A stretch of 43,907 nt of DNA from Balneolaceae bacterium (lineage in GTDB: Bacteria > Bacteroidota > Rhodothermia > Balneolales > Balneolaceae): the NCBI GenBank assembly GCA_007132385.1, contig SLOU01000049.1, forward strand, positions 1 through 43,907, written 5' to 3'. Numbering within the stretch: position 1 is the stretch's first letter; each line of letters starts with the position of its first letter. Positions 31,866 to 40,806 of the stretch are shown here, one piece after another. Position numbers and translations under genes: made by a program. Below the pieces are notes generated by a model. The model ran no database searches, was not told the DNA's origin, and saw only the letters and a list, made by a program, of their open reading frames with translations.

Positions 31866-33989
31866 TTATTTCAAGTAATTTTCGAAGAATTCGAATATGC
31901 GCCGGTATTCGTCGTACCAGGCAGCAGGTTCCGTAAATGAATGCCGCTCTGATGGATACATCATCATATGAAAGTCTTCATGACCGGTCTGTATCAATTC
32001 CTCAATGTACTGAACGGCATCCTGGAATCCGACGTTATCGTCGATTAGCCCGTGTAATATCAACACCGGATGTTTCATATTTTCGGCATAGGTAAGAGGT
32101 GAACTGCGGTCATAGTGTTCAGGATCTTCTTCCGGTTTTCCGAGCCTTGGCTTGGTATACCAGGGGTTGGCATAGTAATAATTCCGCCAGTTGGTCACCG
32201 CTCGAAGCGCAGCTGCAGCATGAAAACGTTCCGGCTCGTTGCTGGTAGCATAGAGAGCCATAAAACCGCCGTAACTTCCACCATACGTGCCGACCCTGTC
32301 AAGATCCAGGCCACCTATGTTTTCCTGTACCCAGTCCAGCCCGTCAATCGTATCGATCGTTTCGTACCTGCCCATCCAATCGGTCACATCTTCACGAAAC
32401 TTTCTGCCGTAGCCCGTACTGTGACGAAAGTCCACTTCGATCACAACAAAGCCGTGCATCGTCAGGTATTGATGGAACATATACTCCCGCCAGTAGTTGT
32501 TCGACCATCCCTTGTATACGTTTTGAAGTGACCCCGCTCCGTGAAAAAAGACCACCACCGGATACTCTTTTGAACTGTCGAAATCCGGCGGATAAAGTAC
32601 AGACATCGACAGATCTGTCTCATCATCCCTGCCGGTAAATCGAATATAATCTTCCTCTTGCCAGTCGATCTGTTTGAACCGTTCAGGAACAGTTCGGGTA
32701 AGTCTCACTTCCTGTTGAGGCCGCTCCAGGTTCAGCCTGTACAGATCATATGGCTCATTGAAGTATGTTTTTGCATATACAAGCTGTTGTTTGTCATGAC
32801 GCAGGCTGAACTGGTATCGATAAACGTCACGCTCAGTCAACCGCCTGATATCACCATTTCGTACATTCACTGTATAGATGTGTCGAATGCCCGGATCAAT
32901 CTCACTTGAAGCATAAACAACGGTAAACGGATCCATCCATGCCGCCCATGGAATATCATATTCTCCGAAAGTGTGTTGTTTCATTTCCGATCCATCCGGT
33001 TTCACGGTATAGATGTGATTCCAGTTATCCCTTTCAGATTGAAACATCAGCAAGTCCTTTTCAGGGTTAAATTCCATATATCTGTTATATAACCACCCAT
33101 CCGTTGAATCCTCAAAAACAACCACCATGTCACCCGTATCGATATCATAAACCTGTAACTGCCGGTATTTAAGCGCCGGGTCGGCGTAGTCGACTGCCAC
33201 ATAACGACCGGATGGACTCGCCTCGGTCGACGAACGATTCCGGTCACTCAGTAACGTATCGATGGATCCTGTTTCCAGCTCAACAATGGCAAAGGTCGTA
33301 TGAGGAATTCCCCGGGTCGTTGCCCCCGTGCTAACGAAATCGCCAAGATAATCCGGAAAATAAATTGTTCGTGCATTTGAATCATCTGTGCTTCTGAGTA
33401 AAAGCCGTTGATTACCCACCCAACGTTCAAAATCAAAAACAGCACCATAGGCAATATTTTGAGTGAGCTGTTTGAGCGCCCTTTCTTCCAGGCTTGCTAC
33501 CCAGATTTCACCGTTTTTAGTGAAAGAAATCTTGCTTCCGTCGGGCGACCATGCCGGACTGGAAATACCTGATCTGGCATCTATAAATACCTCTTTATCC
33601 CTGAAGTCAGGGTCACTTAAAATGAGTTTACCGTTCTTTGTATATACAATGGAAGTTTGGTCAGGGCTTAACTGATAATTCGTTACAACATCCTCTGGTG
33701 CTTCTTTCACCGATTGCCCACCCAGATCGGCCCGGTAAGTATTCGTATCGGCATAAGACGAATCATTCCAGGAAAAAAAGATAGAATTCAGGTCAGCTGA
33801 ATAATTGATAAATTCAGGCCTTACACCCGGCAAATAAGGCTCCTCAAATAAATCTCTCAGTTCCAGTTCTTCCAGGCTTTGTTGCGCATGAATTGGTTTT
33901 ATTCCAACTGCAAATGCGACCAACAATGAATAAAGTATAATGCGAACCATAGAATGAAGGGTATAAATCAGTCTGTTTATTTTATTCAT
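31866..33989 (-). CDS. S9-family serine peptidase (prolyl oligopeptidase/DPP type)
   Basis: A 707-residue secreted serine peptidase. After a hydrophobic signal segment (about 12-35), residues about 60-430 form a beta-propeller with WD40/PD40-like repeats (A-W-S-P-D-G-S-K-I-S-F). The C-terminal alpha/beta-hydrolase domain has G-G-S572-Y-G-G-F, D650 in L-I-D-D-N-V-G-F, and H683 in E-R-H-S-F. This complete Ser-Asp-His triad in the DPP-IV order indicates an active enzyme. It should release dipeptides or cut after proline in oligopeptides outside the cytoplasm. It may cooperate with the M1 peptidase and proline dehydrogenase of this window. A dipeptidyl-peptidase or acylaminoacyl-peptidase activity cannot be told apart by eye. 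Confidence 0.92.
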   Translation of the reverse strand: MNKINRLIYTLHSMVRIILYSLLVAFAVGIKPIHAQQSLEELELRDLFEEPYLPGVRPEFINYSADLNSIFFSWNDSSYADTNTYRADLGGQSVKEAPEDVVTNYQLSPDQTSIVYTKNGKLILSDPDFRDKEVFIDARSGISSPAWSPDGSKISFTKNGEIWVASLEERALKQLTQNIAYGAVFDFERWVGNQRLLLRSTDDSNARTIYFPDYLGDFVSTGATTRGIPHTTFAIVELETGSIDTLLSDRNRSSTEASPSGRYVAVDYADPALKYRQLQVYDIDTGDMVVVFEDSTDGWLYNRYMEFNPEKDLLMFQSERDNWNHIYTVKPDGSEMKQHTFGEYDIPWAAWMDPFTVVYASSEIDPGIRHIYTVNVRNGDIRRLTERDVYRYQFSLRHDKQQLVYAKTYFNEPYDLYRLNLERPQQEVRLTRTVPERFKQIDWQEEDYIRFTGRDDETDLSMSVLYPPDFDSSKEYPVVVFFHGAGSLQNVYKGWSNNYWREYMFHQYLTMHGFVVIEVDFRHSTGYGRKFREDVTDWMGRYETIDTIDGLDWVQENIGGLDLDRVGTYGGSYGGFMALYATSNEPERFHAAAALRAVTNWRNYYYANPWYTKPRLGKPEEDPEHYDRSSPLTYAENMKHPVLILHGLIDDNVGFQDAVQYIEELIQTGHEDFHMMMYPSERHSFTEPAAWYDEYRRIFEFFENYLK

Positions 33990-34165
33990 GAAAATTTATT
34001 ACCGCTCGTTGCACTGTCCATTTTTTTTTAAATGCCACTTATTATGAATCTTAATAATTTGGAGATTTGCTCTTACACTCGCAAATTTTGAATACATCCG
34101 AATGGAAGCTGAATACCGATCCGAATAAGCAATTCTGCAATGAAATTTTTATAACAGATACAGGT

Positions 34166-34924
34166 ATGCCGAATTACATCAAATCAAATGACGGGCTTTC
34201 CATTGCTTATCACTTTTTGCCGGGCAAGCAACCGACATTGATTTTCATGCCAGGCTTTTTTTCGCACATGCAGGGCACCAAAGCCCTCTGGCTGGAAAAG
34301 TGCTGTCGCGAACGAGGACAGGCATATGTCCGATTCGACTACCGTGGCCACGGTGATTCAGATGGCAAGTTTGAAGATGGAACTGTATCCGACTGGCTGA
34401 ATGATACCTTGCTCGTTCTCGATCGTATTGCAGTTCCACCGGTCGTTGCTGTAGGCTCTTCTATGGGAGGGTGGATCTCTTTACGGGCAGCCCAGGAACG
34501 TCCGGATACGTTAACAGGGATGGTCGGAGTTGCCACTTCGCCTGATTTTACACAATCTATTTGGGAGGAAAGAATGAATGAGAATCAGCGACGGGAGATG
34601 AATCGAAAGGGGTTTATCCGGCAGCCAAGCGAGTACCGGGAAAACCCGGTTGTTATCACAAAGAATTTGATCGAAGATGGCAAGCAGCATCTGTTATTGC
34701 ATCACGACCATCTTCATATCAATATTCCGGTTTGCCTGATTCACGGTAAAAAGGACTCCGATGTTCACTGGCAAAAATCACAGGCCCTGCAAAAAAAAAT
34801 CGGGGGCGAAAGATGCGAACTCATACTCGTTCCGGAAGGCGAGCATCGTCTCTCGCGTCAACAGGACCTTGAACTGATCGACCGGAAAGTTCAGGAAATT
34901 ATTTCATTATCACAGTCAACCTGA
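34166..34924 (+). CDS. ABHD10-like alpha/beta hydrolase
   Basis: A 252-residue single-domain alpha/beta hydrolase. The nucleophile elbow is G-S-S99-M-G-G. The acid is D197 in H-G-K-K-D and the catalytic His is H227 in E-G-E-H-R. The text F-M-P-G-F-F-S-H-M-Q-G-T-K-A together with R-F-D-Y-R-G-H-G-D-S-D-G closely resembles mitochondrial ABHD10, which removes S-acyl groups and hydrolyses acyl-glucuronides. Bacterial members are less studied, so thioesterase or carboxylesterase activity is likely but the substrate is open. I start at the ATG at 34166 because it opens directly on the first strand of the fold. An in-frame TTG at 34067 would add an unconserved 33 residues. It is divergent from the S9 peptidase gene. 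Confidence 0.83.
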   Translation: MPNYIKSNDGLSIAYHFLPGKQPTLIFMPGFFSHMQGTKALWLEKCCRERGQAYVRFDYRGHGDSDGKFEDGTVSDWLNDTLLVLDRIAVPPVVAVGSSMGGWISLRAAQERPDTLTGMVGVATSPDFTQSIWEERMNENQRREMNRKGFIRQPSEYRENPVVITKNLIEDGKQHLLLHHDHLHINIPVCLIHGKKDSDVHWQKSQALQKKIGGERCELILVPEGEHRLSRQQDLELIDRKVQEIISLSQST

Positions 34925-34947
34925 TAGCTGAAAAATCAATATTGAGG

Positions 34948-34967
34948 AATACAGAGATTTCTGTATT
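34948..34967 (+). terminator. Putative terminator after the ABHD10-like gene
   Basis: AATACAGA and TCTGTATT form a perfect 8-bp stem with a GATT tetraloop, followed by TATATTG. It is 23 bases past the stop codon. The stem is AT-rich and the T-tract weak. Confidence 0.4.
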
Positions 34968-35182
34968 TATATTGAAACAAAATGTATATCTGTTTTTATC
35001 CCATCGAAAAAAGAATCCAGATTTTACAAATCTTTTTGAAACTCTTTTTTGCCATATTCGTGTAGCATAACAGATGACTTCCTTGGTTAAGGGCTGATAT
35101 AAATCATAAATCAGCAGAAATACTTCTTCATTTGAGATCAAACATAGATGTATCCAAATGTTGAAAAGGCAAACATGCCATT

Positions 35183-35213
35183 GAAAGCCCCCACCCGAAA
35201 GGTGAGGGCTTTC
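35183..35213 (-). terminator. Intrinsic terminator of the glutamate dehydrogenase gene
   Basis: GAAAGCCCCCACC (35183-35195) and GGTGAGGGCTTTC (35201-35213) form a 13-bp stem with one C-A mismatch and a CGAAA loop. It starts 18 bases past the minus-strand stop at 35232. The lower stem is A/T, giving a T-run on either strand, so it may work in both directions. Confidence 0.7.
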
Positions 35214-35231
35214 CTATATTGTATATCTAAA

Positions 35232-36638
35232 TTAAGGGAAAATTCCCATCGATTCGTAGATGGTTCCCACTTTATCTATCGAATTAATAAACGCAGCTGT
35301 TCGAAGGTCAACATGGTGTTTTTTCCGCAGTTCGTTTATCTCGTTATAAGCGGTAATCATGGTTTCAGCCAAACCTGAATCGACCAATTCATATTCTCCG
35401 GCTCCCTGAGCAAGATAATCAAGCTCCAACTCTGTAAACTTTCTATCAGATATATTTTCGATTACCGACAGGATTTTCCGGTAACTGGTTTCCTCAAACC
35501 TTTTCCCCAATCGGCCAAACCTGACGTGTGATAGGTTTTTGAGCCATTCAAAATAAGAGACTGTAACACCGCCGGCATTCAGATAATTATCAGGGATAAT
35601 CAGTGCACCCCGTTTTTTTAGAATATCATGTGCCTCGGTTGTCGTTGGACCATTTGCCGCTTCACCGATTATTTTTGCCTTAATACTTCCGGCATTTTCT
35701 TCATTGATCTGATTTTCAAGTGCCGCCGGAATCAGGATATCGCATTCAACTTCCATCACTTTTTTGTTGTTTCCCAGCTCACGGGTATCCTCAAATCCAA
35801 CAATAGACCCTGTTTCTTTACGAAACCGGACCAATTCCTCTAAATCGATACCTTTTTCATTATATATGGATCCTTCAATTTCGGCAACACCGATCAGCTT
35901 CGCCCCGCCTTCAATAAGGTATTTAGCTGCATGATATCCTACATTACCCAATCCCTGTACGACAAATGTTTTACCCTCAAGGCCCTGATCCATTCCAAGT
36001 TCCTTCATGTCTTCCTTATTCTGACACGCTTCCATAATCCCGTAGTAAACACCTCTTCCCGTAGCTTCGGTTCGCCCGCGAATGCCTCCCTGTGAAATCG
36101 GTTTACCAGTAACACAACCTTCCGCATTCAATTCATCATTTAACTGGCGATAAGTATCCATAATCCACGCCATTTCTGCTTCACCAGTACCATAATCCGG
36201 AGCAGGCACATCCAAGCCCGGACCAATAAAGTTTTTGCGTATCAATTCATAGGTATACCGACGTGTAATGCGTTCAATTTCATTTTTTGAAAACTTTGAT
36301 TTGTCTATACAAATACCTCCCTTAGCCCCGCCAAAAGGCACGTTCACGACTGCACATTTATAGGTCATCAGTGCAGCCAAAGCCATCGTCTCATCTTCAT
36401 TAACGGTTAATGAGTAACGTAGTCCTCCTTTTGTGGGCATTTTGTGATGGCTGTGTTCAACTCTCCATCCATGGATTGTTTCTATAGAGCCGTCATCTTT
36501 TTCAAGGGGAAACGTCACATGCAATACGTCATTGCAAATTTTTATCTGCGACAGTAAGCCTTTGTCAAACCTGGTATAAGCAGCGGCTTTGTCAAATGCC
36601 TGATTAACCTGTTCAAAAAATCTATATCCTTTAGACAT
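35232..36638 (-). CDS. gdhA: Glu/Leu/Phe/Val-family dehydrogenase, probably glutamate dehydrogenase
   Basis: A 468-residue amino-acid dehydrogenase that interconverts glutamate with 2-oxoglutarate and ammonia. The catalytic region reads P-T-K70-G-G-L-R-Y, T-Y-K94-C-A-V-V-N and P-F-G-G-A-K106-G-G-I, then P-A-P-D148-Y-G-T-G. This gives all the lysines and the aspartate of the family. The Rossmann domain has V-Q-G-L-G-N-V-G-Y-H-A-A near residues 228-239. A leader of 200 bases with inverted repeats precedes it, and a strong terminator follows. Glutamate fits best, but a leucine-type specificity cannot be excluded without the substrate-pocket comparison. It would drain the glutamate formed from proline or other amino acids. 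Confidence 0.88.
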   Translation of the reverse strand: MSKGYRFFEQVNQAFDKAAAYTRFDKGLLSQIKICNDVLHVTFPLEKDDGSIETIHGWRVEHSHHKMPTKGGLRYSLTVNEDETMALAALMTYKCAVVNVPFGGAKGGICIDKSKFSKNEIERITRRYTYELIRKNFIGPGLDVPAPDYGTGEAEMAWIMDTYRQLNDELNAEGCVTGKPISQGGIRGRTEATGRGVYYGIMEACQNKEDMKELGMDQGLEGKTFVVQGLGNVGYHAAKYLIEGGAKLIGVAEIEGSIYNEKGIDLEELVRFRKETGSIVGFEDTRELGNNKKVMEVECDILIPAALENQINEENAGSIKAKIIGEAANGPTTTEAHDILKKRGALIIPDNYLNAGGVTVSYFEWLKNLSHVRFGRLGKRFEETSYRKILSVIENISDRKFTELELDYLAQGAGEYELVDSGLAETMITAYNEINELRKKHHVDLRTAAFINSIDKVGTIYESMGIFP

Positions 36639-36671
36639 ATCTCTGTTTGATTACTTTTTTAATTGTATTGT

Positions 36672-36745
36672 CATCCTACCATGTCAGCAGCCTTTATAAC
36701 TTCTTATCGCCATTCCAAAAAAATAGATTTACGAGAAGTAGGATG
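36672..36745 (-). promoter_or_regulatory. Inverted repeats in the gdhA leader
   Basis: CATCCTAC (36672-36679) pairs with GTAGGATG (36738-36745), and nested inside ACTTCT (36699-36704) pairs with AGAAGT (36734-36739). The two right arms overlap by two bases, so the folds exclude each other slightly. They lie 34-107 bases ahead of the gdhA start. A regulatory role is only a guess. Confidence 0.25.
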
Positions 36746-36856
36746 TCAGACTCATCTGAACGTCGTAAATCTTGTTTAGAGTTACAAACGATATTCTCCC
36801 AAACCTGTTAAAGCCGAAAGGCCCGGGTATATAAACAGCTGATTATCACCTGGTGT

Positions 36857-37417
36857 TCAAATAAACCCGGATTTATGGACCATATCCCAATTTTCCGGGA
36901 TTCCGGACACACGAATCAGCCCTATTCCTGCAGATGCAAGTTTACCGGAAGGCCTGATCGAAACATCCCGGATCAGGGATTGCCTCACTTTTTGATCCAT
37001 CTTTCCATAGAGCAAACTAATATGTGGATTATAGGTTTCCGGCTTGGCCTGAATATTTAACTGGGAAATCAACCTATTGCGAAGTGAGATAAGCGTATTA
37101 GAAGCTTTTATTTGTATATAGAAAGGTTGGTAGGGATGATCATTCCCATCAATACCATCCATTTCAAGTTGGAATGATCGTGCTTCGGATGCAATGGACA
37201 TTGCTGCATTCACTAAATCCTCTTCCCTAAAGGAATACCCGGCAGTTTCATAATCGAGCCCCAAAAGTGTCAAATGAGGTTTAAATTCGGGGGAGGGGTA
37301 TGCTTCCCGAAACCTGTTCATCCAGTCTGAGACAATTTTTTCACTCTTATCAGAGAGCAATAGCCAAAATGAATAACCTTCAAGAGCCGGCAACTGTGAC
37401 ATCTGATATGTTGTCAC
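36857..37417 (-). CDS. 2H phosphoesterase (cyclic phosphodiesterase-like)
   Basis: A 186-residue protein of the 2H phosphoesterase superfamily, defined by two H-x-T/S motifs. They are H48-L-T50 in F-K-P-H-L-T-L-L-G and H132-I-S134 in Y-N-P-H-I-S-L-L-Y-G. The opening E-G-Y-S-F-W-L-L-L-S-D-K-S and spacing resemble the plant/fungal CPDase branch, which opens ADP-ribose 1'',2''-cyclic phosphate or 2',3'-cyclic nucleotides. Bacterial LigT (RNA 2',3'-cyclic phosphodiesterase) is the alternative. Its start codon overlaps the stop of the upstream small membrane-protein gene by four bases (ATGA), so the two are co-translated. A role in RNA end repair or NAD-derived cyclic phosphate turnover is inference. 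Confidence 0.82.
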   Translation of the reverse strand: MTTYQMSQLPALEGYSFWLLLSDKSEKIVSDWMNRFREAYPSPEFKPHLTLLGLDYETAGYSFREEDLVNAAMSIASEARSFQLEMDGIDGNDHPYQPFYIQIKASNTLISLRNRLISQLNIQAKPETYNPHISLLYGKMDQKVRQSLIRDVSIRPSGKLASAGIGLIRVSGIPENWDMVHKSGFI

Positions 37418-37695
37418 TTTTTAGTTAAACCTGCTGTTTCTTCATATTCCGGTTCCATGTTGAATACATTCACCAAAAAAAGTAATGCAATCGAACCGAT
37501 AGTTGCATATGCAAGGGCTCCATAAAGCTGGAATAAAATCGCAATAATACCAATAATTACCGAACCTGCCAGGCCTCCAACCAGATTTACGGCCAGACTC
37601 ACACCCTTTTTACCAAGTATAAGATCAATGAGATATCCAATGATCAGACCGATTGAAATCAACCAATAAATGGTTACACCATTTAATTCTTCCAT
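37414..37695 (-). CDS. Small three-helix membrane protein (GlsB/YeaQ-like)
   Basis: A 93-residue protein with three hydrophobic helices (about 9-27, 33-57 and 61-80). The glycine-rich middle helix N-L-V-G-G-L-A-G-S-V-I-I-G recalls the GlsB/YeaQ/YmgE (transglycosylase-associated) stress-membrane family. The first loop D-L-I-L-G-K-K-G-V-S is also similar, but the protein is a little longer and ends in an acidic tail. Function is unknown throughout that family. The gene overlaps the 2H phosphoesterase by four bases and is divergent from dinB across 79 bp. The family call is tentative. Confidence 0.6.
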   Translation of the reverse strand: MEELNGVTIYWLISIGLIIGYLIDLILGKKGVSLAVNLVGGLAGSVIIGIIAILFQLYGALAYATIGSIALLFLVNVFNMEPEYEETAGLTKK

Positions 37696-37774
37696 TATAA
37701 ATTTACCAAATTTTTTCTATCCGTTTCATTTGGCATAAAAGTTAATGAAATTTGACGTTGTTTGCTTCAGTTAA

Positions 37775-38923
37775 ATGATTATTTATGCCATGAATAAAAA
37801 CCGGCAATCTGACATCAGAAAAATCATCCACATCGATATGGATGCATTTTATGCCTCTGTTGAACAAAGAGACAGGCCTGAATTATTGGGTAAACCGGTA
37901 GTTGTAGGAGGCACCCCACAATCCAGGGGGGTCGTTGCCGCCGCCAGTTATGAAGCAAGAAAATTTGGCGTACACTCAGCCATGCCATCGGCCCGGGCTT
38001 TCAAGCTTTGTCCCGAGGCTGTTTTTTTGAGACCAAGATTTGATGTTTACAGGGAGATCTCTCATGAAATCAGGGAGATTTTTTTTGAATACACTCCCCT
38101 TGTAGAGCCTCTTTCTCTTGATGAGGCATACCTTGATGTATCTGAGAACCTGAAAGCCAAACCCTCTGCAACCTTGATTGCCAAAGAGATTAAAAACCGC
38201 ATCAAATCCAAAACCAGGTTGATCGCTTCTGCCGGAATCTCTTTTAACAAGTTTTTAGCCAAAATTGCATCTGATATGGATAAACCGGACGGGCTGTATC
38301 TTATTGCTCCGGATATGGCTGAACAGTTTCTGGAGGAATTGGAAATCGATAACTTTTACGGGGTAGGGAAAGCTACAAAACGTAAAATGGAATCACTCGG
38401 GATCAAAAACGGACGGGATTTAAAAATGTTAAGTGAAGTCGATCTTGTTCGGCATTTCGGCAAATCGGGGCACCACTATTACAGAATTGTCCGGGGCATT
38501 GATAACAGGGAAGTGAAACCACACCGGATACGTAAATCCATCGGTAAAGAGAAAACATTTTCGCAGGATATTTCGGATATCGGCTGGATTCACCGGTTTC
38601 TGCGTGAATTGGCTGAAAAAGTTGCCTCGAGTATGAAAAAGCTGAATGCTTCCGGAAAAACCATCACTTTAAAAGCCCGATACAAAGATTTTGAAACCAT
38701 AACCCGAAGTATTTCTTTTAATTATTATATCAGTGACGCCTCAGAAATTGCTGAAATCGCTATTCGGCTGCTTGACGAAACTGAAGTGGGGGAGCGGGAA
38801 GTCCGTCTTTTAGGGATTACCCTGTCTACATTGGACCTGGATACTAATTCAATTGGTAGTCAACTTGAACTTCCGTTTGATGACCAGGGTTCTCCAGACC
38901 GTACATCGAACTCAAATCATTGA
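37775..38923 (+). CDS. dinB: DNA polymerase IV (Y-family)
   Basis: A 382-residue translesion polymerase. The palm motifs I-D-M-D-A-F-Y-A-S-V-E and S-L-D-E-A-Y-L-D carry the catalytic Asp/Asp-Glu residues. The fingers region Y-E-A-R-K-F-G-V-H-S-A-M-P and the little-finger domain are complete. Near the end S-Q-L-E-L-P-F (Q363-F368) fits the beta-clamp-binding motif, so it should be tethered to the sliding clamp. The first ATG is given; the ATG at 37790 (M-N-K-N-R-Q) is equally possible. Length is slightly above the E. coli enzyme. The gene is alone; SOS control cannot be judged, since no LexA-like box was seen in the 79-bp upstream gap. Confidence 0.96.
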   Translation: MIIYAMNKNRQSDIRKIIHIDMDAFYASVEQRDRPELLGKPVVVGGTPQSRGVVAAASYEARKFGVHSAMPSARAFKLCPEAVFLRPRFDVYREISHEIREIFFEYTPLVEPLSLDEAYLDVSENLKAKPSATLIAKEIKNRIKSKTRLIASAGISFNKFLAKIASDMDKPDGLYLIAPDMAEQFLEELEIDNFYGVGKATKRKMESLGIKNGRDLKMLSEVDLVRHFGKSGHHYYRIVRGIDNREVKPHRIRKSIGKEKTFSQDISDIGWIHRFLRELAEKVASSMKKLNASGKTITLKARYKDFETITRSISFNYYISDASEIAEIAIRLLDETEVGEREVRLLGITLSTLDLDTNSIGSQLELPFDDQGSPDRTSNSNH

Positions 38924-38957
38924 ACTCAGCCTTTCTTCTTGTTTAAACCATCTTAAC

Positions 38958-38990
38958 TTTCGCCATCTCCTTTGAAATCCTTTATATTTG
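38958..38990 (+). promoter_or_regulatory. Candidate argS promoter (TAnnTTTG type)
   Basis: TATATTTG at 38983-38990 matches the Bacteroidota -7 consensus exactly, with TTTC at 38958-38961 as an imperfect -33 TTTG box 21 bases ahead. It ends 39 bases before the argS start codon and would give a short leader. Confidence 0.45.
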
Positions 38991-39029
38991 CTCACTTTCA
39001 AATTTGAAATAGGTCATTAATTAAATCAG

Positions 39030-40664
39030 ATGAACGAATACCTTCAAAAAGCTCTCGCCGATGCATTAAGCCGGTACGAACTGGACCGCTCCAGCTGGCC
39101 TGATATTCAAATCGAAAAACCAAGAGATCCCTCTCACGGCGATGCTGCCACCAATCTGGCTTTGATGCTGGCCAAACCGCTTCAAAGCAATCCCCGGAAA
39201 ATTGCCGAACAACTGGTTGAGTACCTGGAACTGGATGAAAACTTGGTTTCATCTGTTGAAATTGCCGGACCCGGTTTTATCAATTTTCGTTACAGTAAAG
39301 ATTATTTGATGAAAAACCTTCATCATATCTTGCAGAAAGGCGAAACTTTTGGATCCTCTGATAAAAATCAGGGCAAACGGGTTCTGGTTGAATTTGTCAG
39401 TGCAAACCCAACCGGACCATTGACGGTGGGACATGGGCGAAATGCAGTCCTCGGCGATACGATTGCTCGATTGCTCGAATGGACCGGAGCCGAAGTGGAT
39501 CGTGAATATTATTTTAACAACGCCGGACGACAGATGAGAGTGCTGGGGCAGAGTGTTCAGGCACGTTATCTTCAATTAACCGGCCGGGATGTACCTTTTC
39601 CTGATGGAGGATATGAAGGAGAATATATCCGGGACATTGCAAAATCACTCGCAGTTGAATTTGGGGATAAGCTTCAGGACAAAGAAGATATTTCTGTTTT
39701 CAAAGAACGTGCTGAAAAGGAAATATTCAATGATATCAGTGCAACCCTGAACCGGATGAATATACGTATGGATTCTTTTTTCAATGAGCACGATCTATAT
39801 GAAAATAGCTCCATCAAAGAAGTGATTCAGGCACTCAGGAAAGATGATCTTGTCTATGACGAGGATGGTGCCACCTGGTTTCGAACGACAAAATACGGCA
39901 AAGACAAGGATACTGTTTTGATAAAAAGCAGCGGTGAACCTACATATCGTCTACCGGATATTGCCTATCATAAAAATAAACTGGAACGCGGATATGATCT
40001 GTGTATTGATGTATTCGGCGCAGATCATATCGACACCTATCCAGACGTACTCAACGGTGTCCGCGCCCTCGGTTATGATGCTGAAAAGATAGATGTATTG
40101 GTTTATCAGTTTGTCACGATTGTGAAAGACGGCAAACCTTACAAAATGAGTACACGAAAAGCTAATTTTGTCACCCTTGATGAATTGATGGATGAGGTAG
40201 GTTCAGATGTCACCCGATTTTTCTTTTTGATGAGATCACCGTCTACTCATCTCGAGTTCGACATTGCCCAGGCCAAAGAAGCAGGTGAAAAAAACCCGGT
40301 ATTTTATTTACAATATGCTCATGCCCGCATACACTCCATCCTACGAAAAGTGGAAGATGTAGCCGAATTTACCGGCTCTCCCCCTCTGCATTTGTTAGAA
40401 GATGAATCGGAAACCGATCTCATCAAAAACCTTCTTGAATTTCCGGAGGTCATCATCTCTGCAGCCAACAGCCGGGAGCCGCACAGGCTGATCAATTACC
40501 TGGATTCACTGGCAGCAAGTTTTACCACATTTTATCACGACTGCCGGATTCTTGGTGAAGATCCCAAATTAATGTATGCCCGAACTGCCCTGGCAACGGC
40601 AACCTCCAGAGTACTGGCCAACGGGCTTTCAATCCTGGGAATTTCAACTCCTGAAAGCATGTAA
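39030..40664 (+). CDS. argS: Arginyl-tRNA synthetase
   Basis: A 544-residue class I aminoacyl-tRNA synthetase that charges tRNA-Arg. The N-terminal Add-1 domain (about 1-105) recognises the tRNA elbow. The ATP motif of the HIGH type is T-V-G-H at 132-135 within N-P-T-G-P-L-T-V-G-H-G-R-N. The second signature is K372-M-S-T-R-K in place of K-M-S-K-S. I-D-V-F-G-A-D-H-I-D is the family active-site block. The C-terminal helical DALR anticodon domain ends at S-M. Length is normal. It stands alone downstream of dinB with its own promoter-like box. Confidence 0.97.
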   Translation: MNEYLQKALADALSRYELDRSSWPDIQIEKPRDPSHGDAATNLALMLAKPLQSNPRKIAEQLVEYLELDENLVSSVEIAGPGFINFRYSKDYLMKNLHHILQKGETFGSSDKNQGKRVLVEFVSANPTGPLTVGHGRNAVLGDTIARLLEWTGAEVDREYYFNNAGRQMRVLGQSVQARYLQLTGRDVPFPDGGYEGEYIRDIAKSLAVEFGDKLQDKEDISVFKERAEKEIFNDISATLNRMNIRMDSFFNEHDLYENSSIKEVIQALRKDDLVYDEDGATWFRTTKYGKDKDTVLIKSSGEPTYRLPDIAYHKNKLERGYDLCIDVFGADHIDTYPDVLNGVRALGYDAEKIDVLVYQFVTIVKDGKPYKMSTRKANFVTLDELMDEVGSDVTRFFFLMRSPSTHLEFDIAQAKEAGEKNPVFYLQYAHARIHSILRKVEDVAEFTGSPPLHLLEDESETDLIKNLLEFPEVIISAANSREPHRLINYLDSLAASFTTFYHDCRILGEDPKLMYARTALATATSRVLANGLSILGISTPESM

Positions 40665-40806
40665 CCGAATAGAATTGGAAGCCATCTGAAGCTTGTTCCG
40701 GATCACTGTTCCGGAAATCAGGTTATCTCTATTTCGAATCTATCCTGACAATATACCACAAGTATGATGGAGCCCAGAAAATGATAACGATGGAATACCC
40801 TGCCCA

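Larger units (their letters stand above)
34925..35231. other. 307-bp AT-rich gap between convergent genes
   Basis: No credible gene is present. The gap holds the hairpin AATACAGA/TCTGTATT at 34948-34967, a weak GCTGAT/ATCAGC hairpin at 35093-35115 and the strong gdh-side terminator at 35183-35213. The sequence between is A/T-rich without a recognisable RNA. Confidence 0.5.

Noticed and set aside
34067-34165. TTG start for the ABHD10-like hydrolase
   Set aside because: The added 33 residues resemble no conserved part of the fold, and a normal ATG is available.
40700-40733. TTCCGG/CCGGAA hairpin between argS and mscS
   Set aside because: Only six base pairs and no following T-run; listed here rather than as a terminator.
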